Shown here one piece after another: positions 12,798 to 24,885 of a DNA stretch of 64,000 bases (its first letter is position 1; every line of letters starts with the position of its first letter). The position numbers and the translations under genes are program-made. The notes beneath the pieces are model-generated. The model worked only from the letters and a program-made list of their open reading frames with translations. It did no database searches and had not been told where the DNA came from. Source of the DNA: Apium graveolens (lineage: Eukaryota > Streptophyta > Magnoliopsida > Apiales > Apiaceae); NCBI RefSeq assembly GCF_009905375.1, contig NC_133647.1, positions 173,024,790 through 173,088,789 on the forward strand. The letters run 5' to 3'.

Positions 12798-13356
12798 TGT
12801 TGCCCAGTAAAGTAATTATTTAAGGGGACTGGATATAATTACTAAACAAATCGATATATTATGAAAGTAAAGTAAGAACAAATTAATCAAATAACAGTTT
12901 ATATTGATCTTTAATAAATTGTTACAAAACTCTCTCAAGAACAATATTCTTAAGAGCTTTTAGGTTATACGAATACTCGAGTTGTGCACCATATTATGAT
13001 AACCTATTATGTGTTTATATACTACACAACAACAAATCAGTCCTCTATCAATTACAAGATATGTTACAATATAACTATAATACTTTACATATTTGAATTA
13101 ACTACGATCCTATAAATCAGCATCTTCTGATTTATCTCGCAGTCATGACTTATCATCCAAGTCATAATCAACGAATAGCTTTGATCAACTGATAAATGCT
13201 TTAGCTTCAACAAATAATCATTTATATATATCAACGGATGACTAATGATCATCAACGGATGATATCGAAGCTTTCAACGGATAATCATATTACAACAGTT
13301 GATCATATCCTGATTGTGACATATATCCTGATCTTCGACTTAGCCAATATTCAACA
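12798..13356 (-). mobile_element. 5' LTR of Sirevirus A (559 bp)
   Basis: On the minus strand it runs TGTTGAATATTGG ... CTGGGCAACA, with TG/CA ends and a TGTTG/CAACA inverted terminus. The PBS abuts it. It carries three TCAACGGATRA words (13224-13290) and two ATCAGGAT words (13300-13335, minus sense). A TATATAAAC box lies 335 bp from the LTR start. The target duplication cannot be tested because the other end is outside the window. Confidence 0.85.
13013..13021 (-). promoter_or_regulatory. TATA box in Sirevirus A LTR
   Basis: TATATAAAC on the minus strand, 335 bp from the LTR start. The Sirevirus B LTR has the same word at the same offset, which supports both as RNA polymerase II core promoters. 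Confidence 0.6.
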
Positions 13357-14617
13357 ATATAGTTTGTTGTCCATAAATTTTTTTAGAAAAGTAGTTTATT
13401 ACTTGAAATTAGACCTTGTGCAATTTATTCAGCACCATTTCTGGTCATATTTATGCATATTTTACAGTAAATTTCCTTCATATTTTCTTATAATTTCTAC
13501 ATATTTTCTAGATATTTTTATTTCCATTTTTAAAAGGTTTTCTGAACATTTTTCGAGAAGCTTTTTTGGTAATTTTCTGTAGCGTTTCCGATCATATTTT
13601 TTGCAGGATTTCTGATCATTTTTCTGCAGGTTTTGTAGTTATTTTTTTGCATGTCTTCCAGTAATTTTTATGCATATTTTCTGTGTAAGCTATGTTATTG
13701 TATCCTTGCAAATGAACTCTCTAGCTCTCATCCTCTATTTCAGATTTTTCCGACATATCTTAATGGAGAACCATATGTTTATCGATGCTTTCTCTGCTGT
13801 GTTGATCATTTCTTATCAACGACATCATATTCTCCTTTTTATGGCACTATGAATATGATTCATTTTATAAATTTGAAATTGCAGCAAAGCTTTAAGTTGT
13901 GTGAGTCTGCATACTGACTTGTAACTGGACATATGTGGACATGTGTGCCATTTCTGCCTGACACTGATCTTCAGAAAAAGGACATTTGGTTGAACTGCTC
14001 TTACCTTTGGTTCCTTTCTATTTTTGTAGTGGAGTAATATGGAAAGATAAAGTCTCATGTAGTCTATCATGTCCATATGTTTATTTATGAAAGGAAAATG
14101 ATTTGTTCTGGTTCTACGAATTACAGGCAAGACGAATCAAATTTCGGCAAAGTTAAGTCCAGCTGACTTTATAATGTTGGAGTTTATGCAAATATATTAA
14201 TGTATAAGCACAAAATATAGATGCAATATCAGTTTGACACAGTGTATTTATTAATAATCTAATAATCAGTGGGCCAAAAGCTTGTAATTATTTACTAAGT
14301 ATGTTTATCAAATGCAGTGGGCGAAACATGTCACATGGATAGTTAACCATATCAGCATGATAACAATACAACAAATTGAATATTATATAGAATAGATATT
14401 CTTTCCTGAGAATATTGTGGCACTTTGAATAGGCACTTCGAGTATTTCTGTATACCATGAAAATTAGGCTAATAAGATTATTGCATTTGCAAATTTAGTT
14501 CATAGAACTAGCAGAGATCCTCCAGGTTTTGATTAATTATTTGTGCCATAAGAAAAATAGTTGAAGGATGAACACTCTCATGTAATTATTAGATGAGTGC
14601 TGAGATGCAAAATATTA
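13357..14617. other. No recognisable gene; degenerate T-rich repeats at the left end
   Basis: Positions 13430-13690 are a T-rich stretch in which TTTTCTG, TTTCTGATCATTTTT and TTTTGCAGG-like words recur at 20-30 bp, a decayed short tandem repeat. From 13690 to 14617 I see no family I recognise. Short open frames on both strands lack domain signatures. This may be background DNA into which Sirevirus A and the solo LTR to the right inserted. Confidence 0.5.
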
Positions 14618-14937
14618 CTCATTTTAACAACCCAACATAAATAGGTGCTTCAAAAAAAAATTGAACTCCATTAATACAACTCCATTGAAATCTAATAAAA
14701 CTTTACAACTTCTAAAATCCATAAACTCTAACAAAAATTTAAGAAAATGCCAAACTACTCAAAGTTCCCCAACTCGCACTCTTCCCAGAAGTAGCCCACC
14801 TAAGTAAGAATAGCTTCCGGGGGAAAACAAAGAGAACAAATGACCGGCAGTGAGCGAAATGCTCATTTATTGATATAAAACAAAGCATAACTGAACAAAG
14901 AGTAAAAGATGACGAGGTTTTGAACACAACTGAATAT

Positions 14938-14940
<3 letters not shown>

Positions 14941-14975
<35 letters not shown>

Positions 14976-14992
14976 TAATAATAATAATAATG
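14941..14992. repeat. (AAT)n microsatellite
   Basis: About 17 AAT units with one AAC interruption, inside the solo LTR. Confidence 0.97.
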
Positions 14993-15274
14993 AGACAATA
15001 TAAAAAAGATGAATACTTAACTCACAAAACAAAACTAAATTATTACCACCAAAAACTTATCATACTCTTACAAATACTCTTATCACTTACAGGTAATAAT
15101 CACAAAAAAATAATTGAAAGCATAACTGATAAACTCTAACCTTACTCGTACACATATCCTTACACTTACAAATAATATACTCAAAATAATTTACGAACAT
15201 GGGAAAAAATCTTACACTTAAAGGATGTCCTACATTTTTTGATTTTCAGAAATATGTAGTCATCAAAACATACA

Positions 15275-15358
15275 GGGGCTTGCACAACACAAAGCACATG
15301 CTACCCAATATCTTATAGGGGGCTTGCATGATAATAAACACATGCTACCCAAAAGGCC
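15275..15358. repeat. Two-copy tandem repeat of about 42 bp
   Basis: GGGGCTTGCA ... CACATGCTACCCAA occurs twice in a row, with differences in the middle. It lies inside the solo LTR. Confidence 0.85.
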
Positions 15359-16666
15359 GAATCATATACACAATAGTCATGTCTATACGTATCCCACAAC
15401 TTCGGCGACACGCCCATACAATTTAATTACACCGCATAGGAGGTGCCAACCTAAGATTATCCACTCGTGATGAATGTCTTACAAACTCCCAAGTCATAAA
15501 AATATCATAAATAACTCAAAACACGTACTCAAATATCACACACCCAAATATCTTACATCTTTAAATCATATACAAATATATCAAAATAACCTCAAAACAT
15601 ATTAATCTAATAACGCAAACCAAAAATCGTAAGTAAACGTTTATTATTGTTAAAATCAGACTTGATCAGTTCCAAGAATGCCAAACTACTGCATAAAGAA
15701 GAATTCAAATGAAAATGTATGAAACACGGAAGTCATAGGAAATTCTAATACCTTTCCAGAATGGTTAAGCTCGTTAAAAACAAACATGTAACGAATTTAG
15801 AAAACAAAGATTCGTGGAATGAAGAACAAAATCAGTCCCTGATTACAACATTATTTTGATGTTTAAGACATCCAAATCACATAATTTAGCAGCGGAAAAT
15901 AAAAGCAATATGCAGAGATCGAAAACATATTTCCAGAATGGTATTGCTCATAATACTTGAATCAAATTTCAATTTGCTATAAATTTACAAAGTCAGACCG
16001 CACAAACAGAAATTTAACCAACAAATTACAAAAAGAAGATTTTTACCTATTTACGAGCATAATTAAGAAAAATGTAAAGAACAAAAGTTATAGATAATTG
16101 AAATATCTTTCCAAGGAGTCCAAAATCACAGTATTCGGGTAAATAACGAATCCGATATAATATTTATAAAAAATCAGAATTGCTTGAAATTATGCATACG
16201 AATTTTGAATAATGATACGAATATGAAGTGGAAGAGAAAGATATCCGTACCTCCAAACCTAAGTGACCGAGAATGACATTCAATGAATTCAGAACCCCAA
16301 TAACAAGAACCCTAATTTCTTAAACTCAAAATGCAAAATCTCTGATTAAGCTTGGTTAATTATCTCTTTCTCCTTGTTATATCTCTTCTCTTTTTCTATC
16401 TCTTTCACTCCCTCATCTTCTCTCCATCTCTTTCTCTCTTCTCCTCTCTCTTTTCATAAAAGTAACGTAAGTCTTTTTTTCTTTACAAACCTTAATTCTT
16501 TTTGTTGTTTTCTCTTAATTTTTTAACCCTCGATTTTTTTTAAAACTACTACTCTTAACACAATATTCAGATTATAAAATAAAAATAACTTATAAAAACT
16601 AATTTTATTATAACTCACCAATATTATAAAATAATTTAACTAAAAATATCGGGATTTTACACTCAT

Positions 16667-17601
16667 CCTTGAGGGTGTAGCAAGCTAACATGATATAAAA
16701 ATATAAATATAATCAATTTTGTATAAATTCGTACATATACTTTAAACAAAATAAGTTCGAACTTGTTACACATGTATAAATATCTCTGTAAATTTTAGAG
16801 CTACCATGTAACCGCGATAGAGCATCAATTTAACCAAACTTGCATAGTTCCAGAACCAATATCACAAGTATAGATTTTTGAACCATTCGGTCCAATTAGA
16901 CACGAAACTTAAGTCTTGAGATCGTGCGATCGCAAATAAAAAGGTTGTAGTAAGTATAAACCTTTGAATATTCATGAATATAGCCTCACTTGTAACTATA
17001 TTTTGTCATATAAATCATGATCTTTTTCCATTGTGCTAGATAAAACCAATTGAATAAGATAGATACACCATTAAAAAATATTGATATTATTTATTAAATT
17101 ATACAAATTTCTTGTAGATGCGGCTCGATTGTGATTAAAGCTCTTATACGCCTTCAAATTTACAGCCAACAAAATTCGCCAGCCAACCTCAGACCATATC
17201 CTCAATTGTTTGGATTTTCGATTAAATTTTCTTGTAAATTCTCACACACGACACCAAAAGTTACAACCAGATTTTTACGTGAATGATTTTTGGTCAGACC
17301 TGCAAGGAAAAGAATGCGAGGGTTTGTCCCCCGATTTATCTCCGATGTGAAAATCAGTAATTGGTCTTTCATGAATAATATAGAATGTACAAGCATTGTC
17401 ATTGTAAGAAAATTATGTGTAAAAATATGTATAATTGTGTGTGTATTCAAACCTCAGGTATTAACTCTTTAGATAAATGTTGGAGATTAGTGGGTTATGT
17501 TCTCCTGATTTTTTGATAATGTTCAACGGTCGATCCATGACCTTTTTACGGGTCTTCATCTCTTCAACTATGAGATCCGATAGAAGTAAACTCTGTGCAG
17601 C
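16667..17601. other. No gene recognised; target region of the CACTA element
   Basis: AT-rich sequence with short frames only and no domain signature. It continues to the right of the CACTA element at 24889 (both sides meet at CTA). No repeat structure of note was seen. Confidence 0.45.
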
Positions 17602-17604
17602 CTA

Positions 17605-17618
17605 CACTACTAGAAAAA
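17605..17618 (+). repeat. Left terminal inverted repeat of CACTA element
   Basis: CACTACTAGAAAAA, preceded by the target duplication CTA. Confidence 0.95.
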
Positions 17619-17624
17619 GTAGAA

Positions 17625-17750
17625 TATACATCAGGCATTTAACATTGGTTAAAGTTATCACCGATGTAAAAAGTGTTTATTATATTGTTTTTTATATAAG
17701 AGATGTCTTATAGTTATTTGGACATCGGTTCTCACTTCAATTGATGTCTT
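17625..17750. repeat. Left subterminal ACATCGG-type repeats
   Basis: ATACATCAGG, CACCGATGT, GACATCGGTT and TTGATGTCTT lie within about 125 bp of the left end in mixed orientation. This is the subterminal array pattern of CACTA elements. Confidence 0.8.
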
Positions 17751-18491
17751 AAATTCTCTCTTAAAAAAATTAAATTACGCGGATAACTTCCCCCTCTCTT
17801 TATACAAAATTTCAACCCCGTCTTAACCAAAATATTAACCCTCGCCCTCCAACAAGTTATTTTCCCACCTCAAACACTAAACTATAAACTAAAAAGTTAA
17901 AAGTAAGAACAGAAAATCTAAACTCATTGCACCGAATAAACCCCCCCTCTCTCTTATCAAACACACTCTCGGAAGAACCCTAGATTAGTTCAATCGCTAC
18001 AATTAGCTATGTTTAATCGCTTTAATTCGATCTATTCGGGCTCATCTCAATTTCTAAATTAGCTCATTATTGTGTGCTCCTCTTTTTTGCTAGTCTTGCA
18101 CTCGAATCGTCTCCTCTGTGTTTGTTGTGTGTTGTTCCTCTATGTTCGAGTAATCGACTGTTTTTTTTATTTGATTTATTGTTCATCGCTTAGCATCTTT
18201 AGAGTGGGTAAGCTATATTATCTACTTGTGTTTTATCTGTTCGTTGAAATCCTAATTTTTAATTTTAGGGGTTTTGATTTTTGGGATTTTGTAACTATTT
18301 TGATCTTGTATATTGTTATGGATTATATTTTTCTTAGCACAACAAGTAAAAAACTCAACAGTAAATATGTTAACAGTATGTTTGCACTTAAATTCTTCTA
18401 ATATATTTTGATTAGTTCTTTAGAATTTGTTTCAGGTTCAAGGGAATAAGAATCCATCAATTCTTATTTCTTTTCCAATAAATTATTTATT

Positions 18492-18740
18492 TTGAAAAGT
18501 TTATATGACTTCTTTATCTTCTATATCAATATACTTATGTCTTTTCCTTTTAATTTAGACTGCAAGAAGAAGAGAACACGCACCACTATCTCACACACAC
18601 CAATAAAGAAGAGAAACTTGTTGACATTCAATCCAAATGATGATTTATCATTGAGATTTAAGCAAATGCAATCATTAGCTGCAACGTTAACCGCAACTGG
18701 GGCAGACTATACCAATAGTCAGCTAATTGTTCAGTGTTAG
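18492..18740 (+). CDS. Unrecognised 82-aa frame inside the CACTA element
   Basis: An open frame whose second half is basic and Thr/Ser-rich (KKKRTRTTISHTPIKKRN), then FNPNDDLSLRFKQMQSLAATL. AG- and GT-like boundaries nearby would allow it to be an exon, and a second exon-like stretch with ITSTEFDKLKASKVEAKLYP lies near 19480-19555. No transposase, protease or other domain is visible. It may be a captured host-gene fragment or a remnant of an element gene; it may also be fortuitous. Confidence 0.3.
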   Translation: MKSLYDFFIFYINILMSFPFNLDCKKKRTRTTISHTPIKKRNLLTFNPNDDLSLRFKQMQSLAATLTATGADYTNSQLIVQC

Positions 18741-20329
18741 AGCATGAAGGACTGCAGGTACATTTAAATGTCTAATGATTCATTTGAAGTAGTGTTTGCT
18801 ATTTTGCATGCTAAATTTTTTCTAAAACAACTAGATTATATTAATTAGTATGCAAGGTAGTCTCGTTCAAGATTATTTGCCTTTATAATATGTCATTTTA
18901 ACCAGTAAAACGTGCTCAAATTTAAAATCTTGGTCCATTTCCAAAATTATAAAACCTTGGTTATTTATATTTTATAAGAACGTGTTTGATAGTCATATAA
19001 TTAAAAGAACAAAGTGGGATGAACATGCCAACTCTTTTCTTCAAGATGAATGTATTCTAATGTGGGAGGCAATGTGAACAAATGGACATCACCATTCCCT
19101 TCATAAGTATGTATACTAACTGTTAACGTAACCTTTTTGTTTTATCTAATTTTTTACTATTTCAAGAATCATTTCTGACACAGTCTTTTACATCTTAACG
19201 TGATAGGATTTAATTCATGACTTGTCAAATTTTAGACTTCATGTAGAGCATTATCCACTTATTGAATCTGGCTGTGTGCAATGCGTGCTAGATAAAAAGA
19301 AATGAGACTTACATGTTGCTTGTTAAATGTAATGCATGTTATAAGCTTTCATTTTATTATGCAGGTTCAATTGGTCTATCATTTCTAATGAAGATAATTT
19401 CTTAATTTATGACTATCTGAATGCAAACGAAATCACGATGAAAACTTATTTAAAATGATCCTTCTGGCCATTAATATTACAAGTACTGAGTTTGACAAAT
19501 TAAAAGCAAGCAAGGTGGAAGCCAAACTCTACCCTTACCACCATTTAATGAAGCAGGTAAGTTGATGAATTAGTCATTTTTATAACCGGAACTAAAAAAC
19601 TAAAACATGTCATCTTTCTTACATGTTGATCTAAGATATTATATACTTGCCATCTTGATGAGGCTTATATTGCAATTTTGATGCCTAACAAATATGCACT
19701 ATTTCAGTGAATATAGGTGCATCAATAGTTGGCCAAAGCACTATTACTTAATGCTGCAAATGTGGTAAGTACACCTACACTGCAAATTGGGAATTCTACT
19801 TTCTAAAGTGTCGTCAATGTAGGTACGTCTACACGTGGGCATGTTAAACCTTGTTTATTTTGGCTAGTTGTTCATGTACACGAGTTTCAAAAGGTATAGA
19901 TTTTTTAAAATTGTTATTTTGGCTAGCTGTCATTCCCAAATGTCTCGATCAGATGAAATTTTTTACCTCTCACGGGGCAACCGCAGTGCATGTATACATT
20001 TTGGAGTTGATTCTGAGTTTTGTGTGGTAAAATATTTCCGGTAACATTTAGTTATGACTACGTTTGTAGTTGAAGATTAGTTATACTATGTAGTTTAAAT
20101 ATATATATATATATGTAGTTGGCCAATTGTATGGATTAGTAGTTAGTTGATATATTTGATGATTTTAGAATTTTGTTGGTATGGTTATAACAAATAGAAT
20201 TTTGTGATTTCGATTTATTTGTATTGTCTTTATTTTTTGCTAGAATTTATTTTTGGCATATTTTTATTTTTAGCATTTGTTATTTTTTAGTGCATATAAT
20301 ACAATTATCAAAGACTAATATTAAGACGC

Positions 20330-20575
20330 TAGACTTCTAGATATGCATATTCTGAAAACTGATGTTAATGACCATTTAACTCATCGGTTCTTTGTAGACA
20401 AGCGACGTTCAAGAGGTATATGAAATATATTTACTAAAATAAACTGATGGTAAATATTTCAGACACGTCAGCTGTAATTTAGCAACCGATGTCTAATTAT
20501 ATGTTTAACATCGTTTGGTAGAAAAACGATGTAAAAGGCAACTTACACATCATTTTTAGTTGCAGAACTAATGCT
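20330..20575. repeat. Internal cluster of CACTA subterminal-type repeats
   Basis: CTCATCGGTTC, AACCGATGTCT, AACATCGTTT and AACGATGTAA in both orientations. Without the nested solo LTR, this cluster and 24700-24870 would join into one right subterminal region. Confidence 0.75.
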
Positions 20576-20661
20576 TATTCTGATTTATAATTTGTAAATT
20601 AAATGTTAAAGGTCATATTTAGATCATATTAAAGCTATATTCAAAAGGTTATAATACATTT

Positions 20662-23600
20662 TGTTACAACCGAAATTTTCGTGTAATATTATTTGTAAAT
20701 TTGGTGCAATTTTAAAGCCGAATGCCAATATATTCAACTATTGTATGCTTGTGTGAATGAAAATTTCTGCGTCCTAAATTTGCTTTATGTGGTATATGAT
20801 TTTTCAAAGCAAAAGTTTATTTATTTCTTTTATTTTTGATTTATAAGAAATATTTTAAACCTTGAATAAATTTCTTTTTAAAAGTCATTTTGTTCACAAA
20901 TTTCAAAAGTGGTTTTATAAAATTTCTAAAAATCCAAGTTATTTTATGGTATAAATTTTATAATTTTTGAACTTGTATTTTATTTTATAAAAATAAATCT
21001 TTATAAATTTTAGTTGTCATAATTAGCAAATTACAAGGAAGCCCTTGCATGCAAACCACCCTTTCATTCTTTTCAAGGACAAAGAGGACAATTCCAAACC
21101 CACTAACTCATGAACTAGTAGCCAAATTACCTCCTTGACCTTGCATGCAAGTTAGCTTAATTCTAGCTAGAAGGATACCCTTGTCATTTCTCAAAACCAC
21201 TCACAATATAGTCAAATCAAGACATAAAAACAACTCAAGGAAGTGATCACCACTTCACTTCACCCCACCACTTTACTCTCATCTCCTTCCTCCCCCTCCC
21301 TCTCGGCTTTCCCTCTCCCCTCTCGGTAATTCCCAAAAACCGAGCCCCCATCCCCTTCTTTCTTCATTTCTCACTCAAACAATCATCCTATTATCAAGTA
21401 ATCCTACTCCCTACATGTTGTTCTTGTATATCTTAAAAGTTTAGAGTAGAAAAACTTATGTGTTGACCTTGCATGGTGGTGTTTTGTTAAAACTCCAAGT
21501 GAATATCCTTGATTCTTGTGAATTCAAGGCTTTCACCATGAGTTATAGTAGCAAAGGGTTGAGAATGGCTAGACATGAGTATGCTACACTCATGCAATTG
21601 TTGTTTTCACCCTAATCCATTCAGCCATGACTTGATAGGAGCCGAATGGATGGTGTTTTGGTTGTCATGTTCCACTTTGTGTGTTTTTATGATGATAACA
21701 TGAAAATCTTAGTGAAGTCTTGATAAAACCCTTTGCATGCTAAGTGATCATCTAGATATAGCTTATTCTAGGCTTGCATGTCAATTTCATGGTAAAATAT
21801 ATTTAGAAAACATGTTGCTTTGATTGGTAAACTCGAAGACATGCATGCATGTAAATTTCTCTTGGAATGTTGGAAGATTTTGATCATTTGGAAAGATTTT
21901 GTTAGTAAGCTTTAATTTCAGTAGGAATAAGGTGTTAATATTGATTAGTTCTCCTTGATGTATGGTAATAATTCGTGTATATATTATAAAAATACATAAC
22001 TTGTTGTTTCAAAAACTTGATGACTTGTAAATTGTGCAATGTGATTTCCTTTGTTTTGCCATGATTGCACCTTAGGTAAGGATAATCTCCACCAAGATTA
22101 TTTTGAGTGTAAGGGAGTTAATTCAGTAGATCACCGTGTTTAAGTCTTGGTTTGGGTATTGGGTTGTTGGTGGTTGAGTTTGTCAAGTAAAAACCTTGGA
22201 GAAAGAAGAGTCTTAGTTTCTGCAGAAAATCAGTTTAGTACCCTGAGGTTTAGAGTGAGTTTTGACCATGTCATTGATGTGCACTTTGAGGTCCAAGCCA
22301 TCAGAAGTTAGTATTAGGAGTATATAAAAGGTTTTAGGAGTTGGTTGGAGGTTTGCATGTCGTTTGGTTAGGTGCACAAGTAGAATAACAAAATCTGTCC
22401 AGCAGGGGACAGTTTTGTTGCAACTTAGAAATAGGGAGATTTGACCATGTCATGGGTAGGCCCTCATTAGGCCCTGTTGGGCCTTAGTTAGAGGGAGTGT
22501 CAGAGAAGTTTTTCCAACCATAGTTCATAGGATATGAGTTAGAACCATGTGTCACAAGTTAATTCAAGTCAGGGCGTTTTCTGCCCAGGAAAACAGGGGA
22601 ACCTTGGACTTTAAGCTTAGGCCCAAGAAGGCCCAAGCCAGGCCCTTGAGCCACATCAAGTTTGGGAGATGCCCTAAGGTCAGGAGAGTCTTGTGTGAAA
22701 CTTTTGAAGGAAAACTTGTAGTTTCAGGGTGTTTAATGCACTCAAGAAATGATAGATGTCATTCTGAAATTTACACCAGTGAGCACTTTCACTTATCGCC
22801 TAGTTTTAGAATACTTAGGAGTGAGATCTAGGTTGACCATCATAGTTGTAAGATAGTGTAAGGTCAGTAGAGAAAAATGCCCAAGTGAGGGTCAATAGGT
22901 CTTGGATAGTTTAGTAAAGGCACATCGAGTTAGGAAGCCAAAATTTGAAGACTTTGTCTAGTTTAGCGACCGAGTGACTTAAGTTGTGAGTCGAGATCAT
23001 CCAAGCCTAGTGTTGTATTATGGTGTATGTGGTATTATTTGGTATTAAAATATGATATGTGAGTATATCTGGCTATGTGTGCAATTATATTTTTAAGGTG
23101 AATATAAATTAAGTGCATATAGGCCTAAGTGCCATCCGTGTTTAAATTCGGGTTGTAAATAGGTTAAGTTGGTGAGAATATATTATAATGAGGATTATTA
23201 TTTATGTAGGATCTCGAGACGAGGGTAAACTTTCCATAAAGGTCGAGTGAAGCTTCCAGTTGCTCCTACCAGTCAGACCAGACCAACCTTCCTCAAGGCA
23301 AGTGATTCAACTTGTCTTTCGTATTCACTGCAAATAGCTCATATATATTGATGCAACTATCCTGAGTCATTTTGATATATTTAAATCAAGCGTATCTTAT
23401 ATTTATCTTTGAATCATATAGAAATTCCATGAACCCTCGAGTACGTATTGCAAGTAGTTCAAAAGTCTTATCATGATAGTATATTAAAGTAATTTGAATG
23501 CCATGATAAAATAAAGAGTTGTTATATCACTTGGTTGATCCTCTTGATTACCATGCTAATGATTCCTAAGTATTGATATCTCATCCTGATATTTGAACCC

Positions 23601-24687
23601 CTATAGAACCTTACCTTGATACCTGAAAGCCAGATATTTATCAAAGTTGTTCCTCATTGATTGATACCCCTCTTTCTTATCCTAAAGCTTGATAATTCTG
23701 ATATATCCTGAGTTAAAGATCATTTCTTCACACCTTAACGCCCTTAGTATTCATGATGCTTATCTTCTTGATGATCTAGCACTTGCACCTTGACGAGAAA
23801 CCATTGCTTTAAGCCCAGTTTGGCATTACCTCTTCATAATATCCAATAGCCTCACTAAATTTCCTTGCCCAAGTTTTGATATATGAAAACCTTTCAGTTA
23901 CCCTAATAGAGTAAAGTTTAGTGGATCATGGCCCTGAGATTTAGTACCATATTTCCCGTGTTTCGAGTTGATCTATAATCCCTTGATAAAAATGTTTACG
24001 GTCAAAAGAGATTTTGTCATAAATCGGCATCGATTTTTAAAATGATTAAAATGTGGATTTTCAGTCCCAAAGGGGGATAAATGTTTTCTCTGAATAGTGG
24101 ATCTGGACTGAGACGCGAGTCCTTTCCACACTTATATTAGGCTTAAAAGTTGCCTAGGGATCCCATTAATGTTTTAGAACCCAGCGAGGTTCGGGATTAC
24201 TTCGCGGCTGATCACCGGCTATAATCCGTAGCGTCATAAAATGATTTTGATTAAGATATGATTTTGAAATTGTTTTGATACAAGCAAAATGATGCCATCA
24301 CCCAAAGTTTTATCTCTCGTTATCATTGGTTATGTATTCCTATTATCATTCTTTAATGTATATCTCGATTTATGTTTTGTATCATACTGTTTAGCGCTTA
24401 TTGAGCATTTGGCTCACTCCTTGCTTTACCCTGATATTATAGCTAGCAGCTATGGTTAGATTCAAGCAGACCGCCCGTAAGACCTGTGATGCTGATGCTT
24501 ATGTTCGAGCTCAGGTAGAATAAGAGATAGTAGTTTGTGTGAGGACTCGATATTAAAATCAGTTGTAATAGATGGTAGTGTTGGGTTGTTCCAAACCCTA
24601 AACTGTAAGATCTTAGATTTGGTTATGTTTACTTCTTTTAAAATGTTGTAGTTATATTTAAATTATTGGTAAAGTTGGGGTGTGTCA
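20662..24687 (+). mobile_element. Solo LTR (4.0 kb) nested in the CACTA element, flanked by CATTT
   Basis: Begins TGTTACAACCGAAATTTTCG and ends GGGGTGTGTCA. CATTT lies on both sides (20657-20661 and 24688-24692), a 5-bp duplication. There is no PBS, polypurine tract or coding sequence between the ends, so it is a solo LTR. A TGAGC-ATTTG-GCTCA stem is at 24402-24416, about 270 bp from the 3' end. Size and termini match the long-LTR (Tekay/Del-like) gypsy class, like element D. A 94-aa frame at 22547-22831 lacks any domain and is probably chance. Confidence 0.83.
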
Positions 24688-24699
24688 CATTTTTTGTTT

Positions 24700-24871
24700 A
24701 AAAATAAAGAATATACATCGGGTTTTTACCAAAAAATAATTTGAAAGTGTTACTAGACATCAGTTCACAATCGATGTTATATGGGGTACCTTTCTCTACA
24801 CCCACATAGACATCGGTTGAGAAAATTTTAGACATCGGCTACATCGGCTACCGGATGATGTCTTATCGACG
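24700..24871. repeat. Right subterminal ACATCGG-type repeats of CACTA element
   Basis: ATACATCGGG, GACATCAGTT, TCGATGTTAT, GACATCGGTT, GACATCGGCT and ACATCGGCT follow one another towards the right terminus. Confidence 0.85.
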
Positions 24872-24885
24872 TTTTTCTAGTAGTG
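24872..24885 (-). repeat. Right terminal inverted repeat of CACTA element
   Basis: TTTTTCTAGTAGTG, the exact complement of the left end, followed by CTA. Confidence 0.95.

Larger units (their letters stand above)
3437..13356 (-). mobile_element. Sirevirus A (Ty1/copia), 3' end cut off by gypsy 1
   Basis: Minus-strand element read from its 5' LTR (12798-13356) through PBS, gag, protease, integrase, RT and RNase H to a long env-like region that stops at 3437 where gypsy 1 sits. The copia order (integrase before RT) and an extra long gene after pol are the hallmarks of the Sirevirus (SIRE/Maximus) clade. The 3' part of the env-like region, the polypurine tract and the 3' LTR must lie beyond gypsy 1, outside the window. 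Frameshifts and stops are scattered through all genes except integrase, so the copy is dead. Confidence 0.88.
14623..16661 (-). mobile_element. Solo LTR of a Ty3/gypsy element, flanked by CTCAT
   Basis: The right end, read on the minus strand, is TGTAAAATCCCG, a usual gypsy LTR start. The left end in plus sense is TTTAACAACCC, one base from TGTAACAACCC. The 5-bp word CTCAT sits on both sides (14618-14622 and 16662-16666) as a target duplication. There is no PBS, polypurine tract or coding remnant on either side, so this is a solo LTR left by recombination between two LTRs. A TGAGC-GAAAT-GCTCA stem lies at 14851-14865, near the LTR 3' end, as in other gypsy LTRs of this window. The pyrimidine-rich stretch at 16370-16450 lies inside it. 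Confidence 0.7.
17605..24885. mobile_element. CACTA (En/Spm-type) DNA transposon with nested solo LTR
   Basis: The left end CACTACTAGAAAAA (17605-17618) and right end TTTTTCTAGTAGTG (24872-24885) are perfect 14-bp inverted repeats with the CACTA signature. CTA flanks both sides (17602-17604 and 24886-24888), the 3-bp duplication typical of the superfamily. Many ACATCGGTT-like words in both orientations lie just inside each end, as expected for transposase binding arrays. A solo LTR with its CATTT duplication (4031 bp) is inserted within; without it the element is about 3.25 kb. I found no transposase (TNPD-like) domain, so it looks non-autonomous. Orientation cannot be assigned. Confidence 0.92.

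Noticed and set aside
12798..13356. CRISPR-like array from the repeated TCAACGGATRA words
   Set aside because: Only three irregularly spaced words in a plant LTR; no regular spacers and no cas genes.
17290..17713. Possible short genes left of the CACTA element
   Set aside because: Frames of 60-80 aa without domains; the second crosses the CACTA terminus, so it is not a unit.
22547..22831. 94-aa protein-coding frame on the plus strand
   Set aside because: It lies inside a solo LTR and shows no domain; long LTRs often hold chance frames.
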